Position numbers and translations under genes: made by a program. The notes under the pieces are model-generated. The model was not told the origin of the DNA and did no database searches. It saw only the letters and a list, made by a program, of their open reading frames with translations. A DNA stretch of 64,000 nt from Gelidibacter algens (GTDB lineage: Bacteria; Bacteroidota; Bacteroidia; Flavobacteriales; Flavobacteriaceae): assembly GCF_001678675.1 (NCBI RefSeq), contig NZ_LZRN01000004.1:102210-166209 (forward strand), in the 5' to 3' direction. Below are positions 42,564-51,939 of the stretch, one piece after another. Every line of letters starts with the position of its first letter. Position 1 is the first letter of the stretch.

Positions 42564-43061
42564 ATGAACACAATTAAATTATTTTTAGTTGCATGCTTTG
42601 TCTTAAGCACGTTAGTTTCCAATTCCCAAACCCTAAGTGGCAAAGTTATTGGCATCATGGATGGCGATACGTTTAAGCTCCTAACGTCAGATTCAACCCT
42701 AGTAAAAGTGCGCTTAGCAAATATTGACTGCCCAGAAAAAAAGCAGCCCTTTTCTGCACGTGCTAAGGAATTTACAGCCAACGCCATCTTTGGCAAAACC
42801 GTCACCATCAACATCCAAAAAACAGACCGCTATAAGCGCTATATCAGTGACGTGATCTATGATGATGCTTTAAGTTTATGCCATGAGTTGGTCAAACATG
42901 GATTGGCGTGGCACTATGTTAAATATTCCAAAGATAGTGCCTTGCAGGATTTGGAAGACAGGGCAAAAGATGCCAAAGTAGGCCTTTGGCGAGATCCCAA
43001 GCCCATAGCACCATGGGACTGGCGGAGCAGCAAAAAGAAGAAAAAATCAAGATTAAAATGA
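42564..43061 (+). CDS. Secreted thermonuclease-like (SNase) nuclease
   Basis: A 165-residue exported nuclease. After the signal peptide (cleavage near SNSQ) the SNase OB-fold shows GIMDGDTFKLL, KVRLANIDCPEKKQP (catalytic Arg and Asp), DRYKRYISDVIY and the final VGLWRDPKPIAPWDWR. It cuts DNA or RNA in the periplasm or outside, with Ca2+ in the family. The C-terminus ends in a basic Lys-rich tail. It starts 2 bp after the PH-domain stop. About 190 bp without other features follow before hsdM. Confidence 0.9.
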   Translation: MNTIKLFLVACFVLSTLVSNSQTLSGKVIGIMDGDTFKLLTSDSTLVKVRLANIDCPEKKQPFSARAKEFTANAIFGKTVTINIQKTDRYKRYISDVIYDDALSLCHELVKHGLAWHYVKYSKDSALQDLEDRAKDAKVGLWRDPKPIAPWDWRSSKKKKKSRLK

Positions 43062-43248
43062 GCTATCCCAAATGTGGCTGTTTCCAAATGTATAGAAAAA
43101 ATACAGGCAGAAACATAGTATGGACGGATAACTAAAAGTGCAAATGGAAGCTGTTATCAGCACGTGTAAATACAATCCAAGTTTTTTCTCGTGTAAAATT
43201 TCCAAGAAACCCTATTTTTACAACCCACATAACCATTCAACCAACTAA

Positions 43249-44817
43249 ATGTCCGAAGACCAAAAACAGCAACTACTCAAACAAACCCTCTGGAACATCG
43301 CCAATGACCTACGTGGCAATATGGATGCCGATGATTTTAGAGATTATATATTAGGCTTTATCTTCTATAAGTACTTGAGCCGCAAAATGGAACTTTATGC
43401 CAATGAAATCCTCGAACCAGACGGATTGACTTATGACCAAGTAGAAGGTCACACACAAGAAGACCTATTGCTCAACAACATCAAAGACTTTTCATTGGAG
43501 AAGTTAGGCTACTTTTTAAGACCAGACGAACTCTTTAGCGAGTTGGCACGTCGTGGCAATGCAGGTGGCAAGAGCAAGTTTATCTTGGACGACCTCTCGA
43601 AAGTCTTGACCAATATTGAACAAAGTACGATGGGCAGCGAGAGCGAAGAAGACTTCGGGAACCTGTTTGAAGATTTGGACTTAACGAGCAGTAAACTCGG
43701 AAAGACCGAAAACGCCAAAAACGAACTCATCGTTAAAGTCCTGTCGCATTTAGAAACCATCGACTTCGATTTGGAAAACTCCGAAAGCGATGTGCTTGGT
43801 GATGCTTACGAATATCTTATTGGGCAGTTTGCTTCTGGTGCTGGTAAAAAGGCAGGCGAGTTTTATACACCTCAACAAGTCTCTAAAATCTTGGCAAAGC
43901 TGGTGACGGTTGACAAAAACAAACTGAAAAACGTGTACGACCCAACCTGTGGTTCGGGTTCGTTGTTGTTGCGTGTGGCAAAGGAAGTGAAAGAAGTGGG
44001 CGAATTCTTCGGGCAAGAGAGCAACCCAACAACCTATAACTTATGCCGCATGAACATGATTATGCACGAGGTACACTACAAACGTTTTGATATCTATAAC
44101 GAAGACACCCTTGTCAATCCGAGCCCAAAACATCTGGACATGCGTTTTGAGGCCATTGTCGCAAACCCACCGTTTTCGGCAACTTGGAAACCTGATAACA
44201 TCATCAACGACGACCGTTTTTCTGCATACGGCAAGATGGCACCAAAGAGCAAAGCCGATTTTGCCTTTGTACAACACATGGTGTTTCAATTGGCAGATAA
44301 TGGCACGATGGCTTGCGTCTTACCACATGGCGTGTTGTTTCGTGGTGCTGCCGAAGGGCACATCCGTCAATACCTGATTGAAGACCGCAACTATCTCGAT
44401 GCGGTGATTGGCTTACCTGCCAATGTGTTTTATGGTACCAGCATCCCAACCTGTATTTTGGTGATGAAGAAACAACGCACACACAAGGATAACATCTTGT
44501 TCATCGATGCCAGCCAACACTTTGAAAAGGTAAAGACCCAAAACGTTTTGTTGGAGGAACATATTGAGGAAATCATAGACACCTACAAAACCCGTGAAAC
44601 CAAAGACAAATACAGTTATGTCGCCACCTTGGATGAAGTACGAGAAAACGATTATAACCTTAACATTCCACGTTATGTAGATACCTTTGAAGAAGAAGAG
44701 CCTGTAGATTTGCAAGCCGTGTCACAAGAATTACAAGCCTTGGAACACGACATTAATGACACTGATGCTGCTATTGCCGATTTTTGCAAACAATTAGGAA
44801 TTGATACACCGTTTTGA
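43249..44817 (+). CDS. hsdM: Type I restriction-modification DNA methyltransferase subunit (HsdM)
   Basis: A 522-residue N6-adenine methyltransferase. The SAM-binding motif DPTCGSG is at 231-237 and the catalytic NPPF at 306-309. The N-terminal HsdM_N helical domain (about 8-140, with ILGFIFYKYLSRKM) and the region GEFYTPQQV before motif I are characteristic. It forms a methylase with HsdS and, with HsdR, the restriction complex. hsdS begins 76 bp later after a repeat. A box TATTTTTA about 35 bp upstream of the ATG could be the promoter, but it fits poorly. Confidence 0.95.
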   Translation: MSEDQKQQLLKQTLWNIANDLRGNMDADDFRDYILGFIFYKYLSRKMELYANEILEPDGLTYDQVEGHTQEDLLLNNIKDFSLEKLGYFLRPDELFSELARRGNAGGKSKFILDDLSKVLTNIEQSTMGSESEEDFGNLFEDLDLTSSKLGKTENAKNELIVKVLSHLETIDFDLENSESDVLGDAYEYLIGQFASGAGKKAGEFYTPQQVSKILAKLVTVDKNKLKNVYDPTCGSGSLLLRVAKEVKEVGEFFGQESNPTTYNLCRMNMIMHEVHYKRFDIYNEDTLVNPSPKHLDMRFEAIVANPPFSATWKPDNIINDDRFSAYGKMAPKSKADFAFVQHMVFQLADNGTMACVLPHGVLFRGAAEGHIRQYLIEDRNYLDAVIGLPANVFYGTSIPTCILVMKKQRTHKDNILFIDASQHFEKVKTQNVLLEEHIEEIIDTYKTRETKDKYSYVATLDEVRENDYNLNIPRYVDTFEEEEPVDLQAVSQELQALEHDINDTDAAIADFCKQLGIDTPF

Positions 44818-44826
44818 AATCAGAGC

Positions 44827-44940
44827 GTCATTGCGAGGAGCGCAGACAGAACATGAAAATTAAAACGAATACACCAAGCGACGAAGCAATCTCATGAATG
44901 AACCTAAATCATTAAATATAACCATCACGAAGCAATCTGT
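44827..44940. repeat. CATTGCGAGG repeat, partial copy R1, running into hsdS
   Basis: GTCATTGCGAGGAGCGCAGAC begins at 44827, followed by AACATGAAAATTAAAACG and GACGAAGCAATCT (to 44892), the same order as in the copies at 46156 and 46881. A second CACGAAGCAATCTGT block is at 44926-44940, already inside the hsdS reading frame. Confidence 0.8.
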
Positions 44941-46135
44941 TTCTTTAATACCTGAATTACGGTTTAAGGAGTTTGATGGTGAATGGAAAAAGAAAAAGTT
45001 AAGTGATTTAACAAAAATAAATCAAGGTTTGCAAATAGCTATATCTGAAAGATTTACTGAACCATTTGCAGGTTCACAGTTTTACATTACAAATGAAGTT
45101 TTAAGAGCAGGTTCAGCTAAAAAATATTTTATTAAGAATGCACCTAAATCCGTTCTGTGTGTTGAGGATGATATTTTAATGACAAGAACTGGCAATACAG
45201 GACAAGTGGTTACTGGTGTAAAAGGTGCTTTTCACAATAATTTTTTTAAAATAAAACTTGACTCACTATTAGATAAATGGTTCATGTATTATTTTTTAAC
45301 TGATTATAAAACACAGCATTCAATTCTTAAATTAGCTGGAACATCAACAATTCCTGATTTAAATCATGGAGATTTCTATAGATTAAAAATTAATCTTCCC
45401 CAACTCCCAGAACAACAAAAAATAGCCACCTTCCTAACCGCTATAGACCGCAAACTCCAACAGCTCAACACCAAGAAAACCCTATTAGAGCACTACAAAA
45501 AGGGCGTGATGCAACAGTTGTTTTCTCAAAAGTTGCGGTTTAAGGATGATGATGGGAAGGATTATGGGGATTGGGAGGAGCAGAAGTTGGGAGATATTAG
45601 TTCTAATATATCATATGGCATGAATGCCGCAGCAACTACCTATGATGGTCAAAATAAATATTTAAGAATCACAGATATTGATGAGTTTTCAAATGGGTTA
45701 AATGTTGATAAACTTACTTCGCCTAATGGATTACTTGAAGTTAAATTTAGAGTTAAAGAAGGAGATATATTATTTGCAAGAACAGGGGCAAGCGTTGGTA
45801 AAAGTTATTTGTATCGTCTTCCAGACGGTATTCTATATTTTGCCGGTTTCTTAATTCGATTCCACATTAAGGAAGCACTACCGGCTTTCGTTTATTTACA
45901 AACTCAAACAAGTAAATATAATAAATGGGTTAAAATTATGTCAATGAGGTCAGGACAACCTGGTATAAATGCGGAGGAATATAAAACGTTTAAAATTTTA
46001 TTACCCTGCAAGGAAGAACAACAAAAAATAGCCAATTACCTATCAGCGATTGATAGCAAAATAGAAACCATCACGCAACAAATAGACAAAACGCAAGCGT
46101 TTAAAAAAGGGTTGTTGCAGGGGATGTTTGTTTAA
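44894..46135 (+). CDS. hsdS: Type I restriction-modification specificity subunit (HsdS)
   Basis: A 413-residue protein with two target-recognition domains, each followed by a conserved helix: LPEQQKIATFLTAIDRKLQQL (about 173-193) and KEEQQKIANYLSAIDSKIETI (about 375-395). It decides the DNA sequence recognised by HsdM and HsdR. The family N-terminus normally begins near PELRFKEFDGEWKKKKL; here 20 extra codons from the ATG at 44894 come from the CATTGCGAGG repeat. An alternative start closer to PELRF is not available as ATG, so this start is accepted with reservation. Target sequence cannot be predicted. Confidence 0.92.
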   Translation: MNEPKSLNITITKQSVSLIPELRFKEFDGEWKKKKLSDLTKINQGLQIAISERFTEPFAGSQFYITNEVLRAGSAKKYFIKNAPKSVLCVEDDILMTRTGNTGQVVTGVKGAFHNNFFKIKLDSLLDKWFMYYFLTDYKTQHSILKLAGTSTIPDLNHGDFYRLKINLPQLPEQQKIATFLTAIDRKLQQLNTKKTLLEHYKKGVMQQLFSQKLRFKDDDGKDYGDWEEQKLGDISSNISYGMNAAATTYDGQNKYLRITDIDEFSNGLNVDKLTSPNGLLEVKFRVKEGDILFARTGASVGKSYLYRLPDGILYFAGFLIRFHIKEALPAFVYLQTQTSKYNKWVKIMSMRSGQPGINAEEYKTFKILLPCKEEQQKIANYLSAIDSKIETITQQIDKTQAFKKGLLQGMFV

Positions 46136-46155
46136 CGGTCATTGCGCCAGACGTC

Positions 46156-46493
46156 GTCATTGCGAGGAGCGCAGACAGAACTTGAAAATTAAAACGACAG
46201 TATGATGCGACGAAGCAATCTGTTGAATGAAACTAAATGCCTAATGTATAGTGACTAAACAAATAAAAGAGAGTTTCAACATACAGATTGCTTGAGTTTG
46301 CTTCGTCCTTCGTCCTCGCAATGACTGGCTCGCAATGACAGCATTGGAACAGATTGCTTCGTCGTGCCTCCTCGCAATGACGGCAGGGAGAGGAGTGACT
46401 GAATGAAAGAATTGGTCGTTGCAACTTACAGATTGCTTCGTCGTGCCTCCTCGCAATGACGGCTTGGGTGGCTCGCAATGACGCTAAATAATA
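46156..46493. repeat. CATTGCGAGG repeat cluster R2, upstream of the GIY-YIG gene
   Basis: The spacer 46136-46497 is entirely repeat DNA. It starts with GTCATTGCGAGGAGCGCAGAC (46156), runs through a unit also found at 46881-47018, and then has at least three inverted CTCGCAATGA units (near 46315, 46373, 46451), each preceded by CAGATTGCTTCG. Inverted arms CGTCATTGCGAGG and CCTCGCAATGACG would fold as large hairpins. Confidence 0.85.
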
Positions 46494-46497
46494 AAAC

Positions 46498-46836
46498 ATG
46501 AAACCTGGCTTCATTTACATACTTACCAACAAAAACAACACAACATTATATGTAGGTGTCACATCAACTATTGTTAAAAGAGTTCAGCAACATAAAGACA
46601 AACACGACCCAAAATCGTTTACTGCAAGATATAATCTTGATAAATTAGTATATTACGAAGCCTTTCAAATGATAGGCGATGCAATAGGTCGCGAAAAGCA
46701 ATTAAAGGGCGGGAGTAGAGCCAAAAAGGAAGCATTGATAAACAGTATCAATCCTGAATGGAAGGACTTATTTGATGAGTTAAAAAAAGAATTTGGAGAT
46801 GATGATGATTATGATGATGATGATGATGATGAATAG
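46498..46836 (+). CDS. Small GIY-YIG endonuclease-family protein (UPF0213/YhbQ-like)
   Basis: A 112-residue single-domain GIY-YIG protein: FIYILTN and LYVGVT form the two name motifs, followed by KRVQQHK with the catalytic Arg candidate, YYEAF and a GREKQLKGGSRAKKEALI helix with the metal-binding Glu. The C-terminus is a run of 12 or more acidic residues. It begins 5 bp after a repeat cluster and is followed within 45 bp by another, so it is bracketed by CATTGCGAGG elements on both sides. It may be a DNA-repair or mobile-element nuclease; I cannot tell which. Confidence 0.88.
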   Translation: MKPGFIYILTNKNNTTLYVGVTSTIVKRVQQHKDKHDPKSFTARYNLDKLVYYEAFQMIGDAIGREKQLKGGSRAKKEALINSINPEWKDLFDELKKEFGDDDDYDDDDDDE

Positions 46837-46880
46837 TGATTGCGACCTAATTTCGTCACTGCGAGGAGTACACGTGAGAC

Positions 46881-47038
46881 GTCATTGCGAGGAGCGCAGA
46901 CAAAACATGAAAATTAAAACGACATTATAAATGCGACGAAGCAATCTGTTAAATGAAACTAAATGCCTAATGTATATTGACTAAACAAAGAAAAGAGAGT
47001 TTCAACATACAGATTGCTTCGTGCCTCGCAATGACGGT
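46881..47038. repeat. CATTGCGAGG repeat R3, downstream of the GIY-YIG gene
   Basis: From 46881 to about 47018 this copy is nearly the same as 46156-46293, including the long middle part with ACTAAATGCCTAATGTATA and AGAGAGTTTCAACATACAGATTGC-type sequence. It ends in an inverted CTCGCAATGACGG. The two copies are direct repeats around the nuclease gene. Another short GCGAGGAG fragment is at 46861. Confidence 0.85.
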
Positions 47039-47056
47039 TATAATTAAAAATAAACC

Positions 47057-47572
47057 ATGAAAAACAACTTCATACAAAACGAAATCTGGACACTAACCTT
47101 TAGTGCAGCTTTTCAACGCGCAAATATCTACAAAGGAAATCCTTCTGAAAGTGAAAAACGAGCACTAAAGAATAAATTACGTGGCTTGATAGAGCATGTT
47201 TATTTAGAACAATATGAAAAACCAGTTGAAGACCATCAGCATATTAAAAATATTTATGGATTAAGTGACTTTTCAAAAAGCTTTGATAATATTTTGAACG
47301 ATGGGCAACTCAACTTTGGAGTCTGCCAAAAAATATTGAATCTCTATCTAAAATATCAATGGTGTTTAGGACATTTTCCAGAGCCACCACATTTTCCTGT
47401 GGATAGACGAATTCAAGAAATCTTGAGCATTCATCCGGTAGTATCTTGGACACAGATGAATGATGATAAAGATTACATGACTGTCATTAATAAAGTTAGA
47501 GATTTAGTAGACAAAAAGGAGTCCATAGCAAGCTATGAACTTCAAAATTTTTCAAGACGAAATTCAATATGA
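47057..47572 (+). CDS. Unknown protein coupled to PD-(D/E)XK nuclease and hsdR
   Basis: A 171-residue soluble protein, mostly helical by eye, with no signal or membrane segment. I do not recognise a family. Its stop overlaps the next gene's start by four bases (ATGA), and that gene in turn overlaps hsdR by four bases, so the three are translationally linked. It has scattered aromatic residues (YQWCLGHFPEPPHFPV) that could be an interaction surface. An antitoxin, regulator or subunit of the nuclease is possible, but no sequence feature decides this. Confidence 0.75.
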   Translation: MKNNFIQNEIWTLTFSAAFQRANIYKGNPSESEKRALKNKLRGLIEHVYLEQYEKPVEDHQHIKNIYGLSDFSKSFDNILNDGQLNFGVCQKILNLYLKYQWCLGHFPEPPHFPVDRRIQEILSIHPVVSWTQMNDDKDYMTVINKVRDLVDKKESIASYELQNFSRRNSI

Positions 47573-48819
47573 GTGTAAACGAAACCTCACTCAAGCATTT
47601 GCTTTCCAATACAGGGTTAATTGTGGCTCATAACAATGAATTAACCATTGCAAAAGGAGAGCATTTCAATATATTTTCAGTACTTAAAATAGAAACGAGG
47701 GAAAATAAAACTCATTCAGCCTTTCTTACCGAGCTTTTAAACCCAAAAGGTTCTCACCAAATGGGAGATGTATTTTTAAAACACTTTCTGTTCACAATAA
47801 ATTATGCAGAACCTTTCGATACAGATAACCCATTCGTTAAAGCCGAAGAGGATATTGGTAGGATAGATTTTAAAGAAAAAGAAGGAGAAGATAGAGCGCA
47901 TGCGATTGGTGGTCGTATCGATATATATTTAAGAGATAAGAATGGTTATACCATAAGCATAGAAAACAAAATACACGCTATTGACCAAAAAGCTCAAATA
48001 CAGCGCTATTGTAATCATTGTAAAGGTAAAAATCGTGTGTATTATTTAGCTTTAAAAATTAAAGAACCTGAAAATTATAGCAAGCTTAAATTAATATCTG
48101 GTGAAGATTTTCATATAATAAGTTATAAAGACCATATCGTTGATTGGTTAGAATTATGTTTACGCGAAGTGCCTAATTTTTCAACCTTAAGAGAAGCCAT
48201 AAATCAGTATATTGTATTAATTAAAAAATTGACCCATACTTTGAATAAAGAACAGGAAAAGAAATTATTAGATGTGATGAAATCGCATCTCGAAGAATCA
48301 CGTTTCGTAGCAGACAACTACAACAAAATGGTTATCAGACTTTGGAATAATTTTAGAATTGACTTGAAGAAAGAATTATTAGATAGAATTAATAAAGAGA
48401 GGTATTACATTACAATTGACAAAAAGGTATATGAGAAATATTCACAACTTTGGATTCATTTTAAAAGTGAACCCAGTCCTCAATTTCTTTTTGGAGTAGA
48501 ACCATTTAGTGGTGCAGGTCATAAAGAGGGGAAAATGTTTATAGGACTTTATAATTCAGGTAATTCAACTTTACTAAAAGACCTTGAAGAAGAAAACAAA
48601 TTGTCAAACAAATGGAAACAAGTTAGATACATTCTGACCAAGGATAGAAACAGCATAAGCTTTAGCGATAACTTTACTATTGATAAACTGGCAAATCAGT
48701 CTGATAATAAAGAATATGTAAATTTATTTGCAACACAAATAATTAAATTTATAGAAGATTACGAAAAATTATTACCTCAAGAAGTGTTCGAGCAAGTTCA
48801 AAAAATGGAGGGCGAATGA
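47569..48819 (+). CDS. PD-(D/E)XK nuclease-superfamily protein within the type I RM operon
   Basis: A 416-residue protein. The nuclease core is in the N-terminal third: GRIDIYL with Asp118, then ISIENK with Glu132 and Lys134 (the ExK), and a Q-containing helix DQKAQIQRY. HSAFLTELLNPKGSH (about 49-63) is the usual N-terminal helix of the PDDEXK_4-like family found near restriction genes. The C-terminal 200 residues are unassigned. It overlaps both neighbours by four bases. It may be an accessory restriction nuclease or a repair-linked effector; the catalytic residues look intact. Confidence 0.85.
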   Translation: MSVNETSLKHLLSNTGLIVAHNNELTIAKGEHFNIFSVLKIETRENKTHSAFLTELLNPKGSHQMGDVFLKHFLFTINYAEPFDTDNPFVKAEEDIGRIDFKEKEGEDRAHAIGGRIDIYLRDKNGYTISIENKIHAIDQKAQIQRYCNHCKGKNRVYYLALKIKEPENYSKLKLISGEDFHIISYKDHIVDWLELCLREVPNFSTLREAINQYIVLIKKLTHTLNKEQEKKLLDVMKSHLEESRFVADNYNKMVIRLWNNFRIDLKKELLDRINKERYYITIDKKVYEKYSQLWIHFKSEPSPQFLFGVEPFSGAGHKEGKMFIGLYNSGNSTLLKDLEEENKLSNKWKQVRYILTKDRNSISFSDNFTIDKLANQSDNKEYVNLFATQIIKFIEDYEKLLPQEVFEQVQKMEGE

Positions 48820-51689
48820 CGCATCAACCCGAAGCCATATTAGAGCACAACCTCATCCAACAACTCGTTGGCTTGGGTTATGAGCGTGTTACTATCCCAG
48901 ACGGTGAGCACTTGTTGAGCAATCTTAAAAGTCAGTTAGAGCGTTTTAATAACACCAGCTTTAGCGATAAAGAGTTTGACAACATCCTCAACCATTTGGC
49001 AAAGGGAACAGTCTTTGAAAAAGCAGAGATGCTGCGCGACCGCTTTTTGTTGGTCAAGGATGATGGTGATAATTTTTATGTACGGTTTTTTGATAAGGAG
49101 CAGTGGAGTAGGAACAACTATCAAGTGACCAATCAAATCGCCCAAGAGGGCACGTATAAAAACCGCTATGACGTCACGCTGTTGGCAAACGGGATTCCTG
49201 TGATGCAGATAGAACTAAAACGTCGTGGTCTGGAAATCAAGGAAGCTTTTAATCAAATCAACCGGTATCAGCACCAATCGTTTTGGAGTAATTATGGGTT
49301 GTTTCAGTATGTGCAGTTGTTTGTCATCAGCAATGGCGTGAACACCAAATATTTGGCAAACAACAAAATGCAGTCGGTCAAGCAAACCTTCTTTTGGGCA
49401 GATGTGCACAATAAAAATGTGACAGACCTCACCGAGTTTTCGGACGCGTTTTTAAATACCAATCAGTTTGGAAAAATGCTTTCGCATTACATCGTACGTA
49501 GCGAAACCCATAAAATCATGATGGTCTTGCGACCGTATCAGTATTTTGCAGTTGAACAGTTGGTGCAGCAAGTGGCAACCACCAATGATAATGCCTATAT
49601 ATGGCATACTACGGGTTCTGGTAAAACACTGACCTCGTTTAAGGCAAGCCAAATCATTATGGATTTGCCCAATGTACATAAGGTGGTGTTTGTGGTAGAC
49701 CGTAAAGATTTGGACTACCAAACCATGAATGAGTTCAACAGTTTCAAAAAAGGAAGTGTGGATGTTACTGGCAATACCAACGAATTGGTGAAGCAATTGG
49801 CAGATGATACCAAGTTGGTTTTGACCACCATCCAAAAACTCAACAATGCCATATCTAAAAACCACTACGAGCAGAAGCTGAAACATCTCCAGGATAAAAA
49901 AGTGGTATTTGTGTTTGATGAATGTCACCGTTCGCAGTTTGGCGATACCCATAAAAAGATAACCGAATACTTTCAATACGCACAACTCTTTGGTTTTACA
50001 GGCACGCCAATCTTTGCAGACAATGCAGCTAAAAATGAGTTAGGCAAACGCACAACCAAAGACCTTTTTGGTAAATGCTTACACAAATACGTGATTACCG
50101 ATGCCATTAGAGACCAAAACGTCTTGCGATTTGGGATTGAATACATAGGCAAATACAAACAAAAGAGTAACACCTTCATCGATATTGAAGTCGAAGACAT
50201 CGACAAAGCCGAAGTGTTTGCAGACCCAAGACGTTTGGAGAAGATAGCCGATTATATGATTGCCTATCATGACCAAAAGACTTTTAATAAGGAATATTCA
50301 GCACTCTTTGCGGTCAATAGTATTGATACGCTTATCAGTTATTACGATATTTTTAAACGCAAAAAAGAGGCTGGCGAACATGACTTACGCATTGCCACCA
50401 TCTTTACCTATGGCACCAATGAAGATGATGAACATGCCAAGGATTATATGCCAGATGATGATTATTATGGTACTGAAGAACCAGAACCTGGTTACGAAAC
50501 TAAACATACAAGAGACAAACTGGAATCCTACATTAAGGATTATAATGCCATGTACAACACGAGTTTCTCTACCAAGGACAGTCAGCTGTTTGAGAGCTAT
50601 TTTAAGGACATCAGCAAGCGACTGAAAGAACGGGAGAAAATCTCCTTCAATGATGAAAAAGACCGTTTGGATATCGTGTTTGTTGTGAACATGATGCTGA
50701 CAGGTTTTGATGCTAAAAAGGTAAACACTCTTTACGTTGATAAAAACCTAAAATACCATGGATTGATTCAAGCCTTTTCCAGAACAAACAGAATATTAGG
50801 GGAACGGAAATCACAAGGGAATATCCTATGTTTTCGAAACCTTAAAAAATCAACTGACGAAGCGATTACTTTGTTTTCCAATAAGGATGCGATTGAAGAT
50901 ATTATTTTACCACCTTACGAACATGTTGCCAAGAAATTTGATGAAGCATTAGAGAATCTATTGCAAATCACACCAAGCTATCAAAGTGTGGACGATTTGT
51001 TGAGCGAAGAAGACGAAGCTGCATTTATTCAAGCCTTCCGTCAACTCATGCGTGCCAAAAACGTGCTGGAATCTTACACCGATTTTGATTGGCAAGATTT
51101 AGACATGTCAGCTCAAGAGTTTGAAGATTATAAAAGCAAATATCTTGACCTCTACGAGAAAGTAAAACAAGACCGCCAAAAGCAAAAGACATCCATCCTT
51201 GATGATATCGATTTTGAATTGGAGTTGATACATCGTGACCAAATCAATGTGGCATATATCCTTCATTTATTGGCTAAACTAAAACAATCCACAGGTGCAC
51301 AAGCGCAGCAACAGAAAAAAGCCATTATGGATATGCTGTCTGGAGATATTCAATTGCGAAGCAAACGCGAGTTGATAGAAAAGTTTATTGAAGAAAACCT
51401 GCCTAAAATTGATAATCCAGATGATATTGAAGACGAATTCCAAACTTATTGGCATGAGGAAAAAATACTCGCACTTGCAAAATTATGTGAAGAAGAACAT
51501 TTGGATAAGCAACAGTTTAATTCCCTCATAGAAAGTTACTCATCATCAGGACGAGAACCTTTGAGGGATGAAGTTTTTAAATGTTTGGATAATAGGCCGA
51601 GTATTTTGAAAGCTAGAGAAATTGGCGAACGGATTTTAGACAAGATGCGAGAGTTTGTTCAGGTGTTTGTAAATGGAATGACGGGATAG
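48816..51689 (+). CDS. hsdR: Type I restriction endonuclease motor subunit (HsdR)
   Basis: A 957-residue protein. The N-terminal nuclease has Asp119 and the ELK of QIELKRRG (133-135); the SF2 translocase follows with Walker A TTGSGKT (265-271) and a DECH box near residue 370 (FVFDECHRSQFG), then GFTGTP (motif III-like) and the C-terminal helicase lobe with QAFSRTNR (motif VI). It cuts unmodified DNA after ATP-driven translocation, together with hsdM and hsdS at 43249-46135. All key motifs are intact. It starts within the last codon of the PD-(D/E)XK gene. The remaining spacer to 51939 shows nothing. Confidence 0.95.
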   Translation: MTHQPEAILEHNLIQQLVGLGYERVTIPDGEHLLSNLKSQLERFNNTSFSDKEFDNILNHLAKGTVFEKAEMLRDRFLLVKDDGDNFYVRFFDKEQWSRNNYQVTNQIAQEGTYKNRYDVTLLANGIPVMQIELKRRGLEIKEAFNQINRYQHQSFWSNYGLFQYVQLFVISNGVNTKYLANNKMQSVKQTFFWADVHNKNVTDLTEFSDAFLNTNQFGKMLSHYIVRSETHKIMMVLRPYQYFAVEQLVQQVATTNDNAYIWHTTGSGKTLTSFKASQIIMDLPNVHKVVFVVDRKDLDYQTMNEFNSFKKGSVDVTGNTNELVKQLADDTKLVLTTIQKLNNAISKNHYEQKLKHLQDKKVVFVFDECHRSQFGDTHKKITEYFQYAQLFGFTGTPIFADNAAKNELGKRTTKDLFGKCLHKYVITDAIRDQNVLRFGIEYIGKYKQKSNTFIDIEVEDIDKAEVFADPRRLEKIADYMIAYHDQKTFNKEYSALFAVNSIDTLISYYDIFKRKKEAGEHDLRIATIFTYGTNEDDEHAKDYMPDDDYYGTEEPEPGYETKHTRDKLESYIKDYNAMYNTSFSTKDSQLFESYFKDISKRLKEREKISFNDEKDRLDIVFVVNMMLTGFDAKKVNTLYVDKNLKYHGLIQAFSRTNRILGERKSQGNILCFRNLKKSTDEAITLFSNKDAIEDIILPPYEHVAKKFDEALENLLQITPSYQSVDDLLSEEDEAAFIQAFRQLMRAKNVLESYTDFDWQDLDMSAQEFEDYKSKYLDLYEKVKQDRQKQKTSILDDIDFELELIHRDQINVAYILHLLAKLKQSTGAQAQQQKKAIMDMLSGDIQLRSKRELIEKFIEENLPKIDNPDDIEDEFQTYWHEEKILALAKLCEEEHLDKQQFNSLIESYSSSGREPLRDEVFKCLDNRPSILKAREIGERILDKMREFVQVFVNGMTG

Positions 51690-51939
51690 GCAAAATACCA
51701 TCAGATGTCTTCATTGCTAATATGCTAGAATATAAAAAGACGATCAATTAAAGAGAACTTACTTGATTTGATTATACTTCAGGTACACAAATCTTAAGAA
51801 ACTCAGACGAGTTGAGTGAACATAGCATTTCGAGATAGTGCAAAAATATTATTTGATTTTATTTCAGATGCTATGATCCATTCAGCCAATGATGAATTTG
51901 TGTTGGTATGAGCTATCTATTTAGGTTTTACAAATACTT

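Noticed and set aside
43509..44715. Several open frames opposite hsdM (for example 43750-44016 and 44413-44715)
   Set aside because: They are shadows of the hsdM coding strand; no start context or family similarity.
46233..46514. Minus-strand frames rich in ARRHDEAI-like peptide (46233-46514 and 46241-46456)
   Set aside because: They are translations of the CATTGCGAGG repeats; the peptide repeats follow the DNA repeat and have no protein character of their own.
43249..51689. RM island as an integrated element at a tRNA
   Set aside because: No integrase, transposase or tRNA adjoins it; the only tRNA is 4 kb away beyond unrelated genes.
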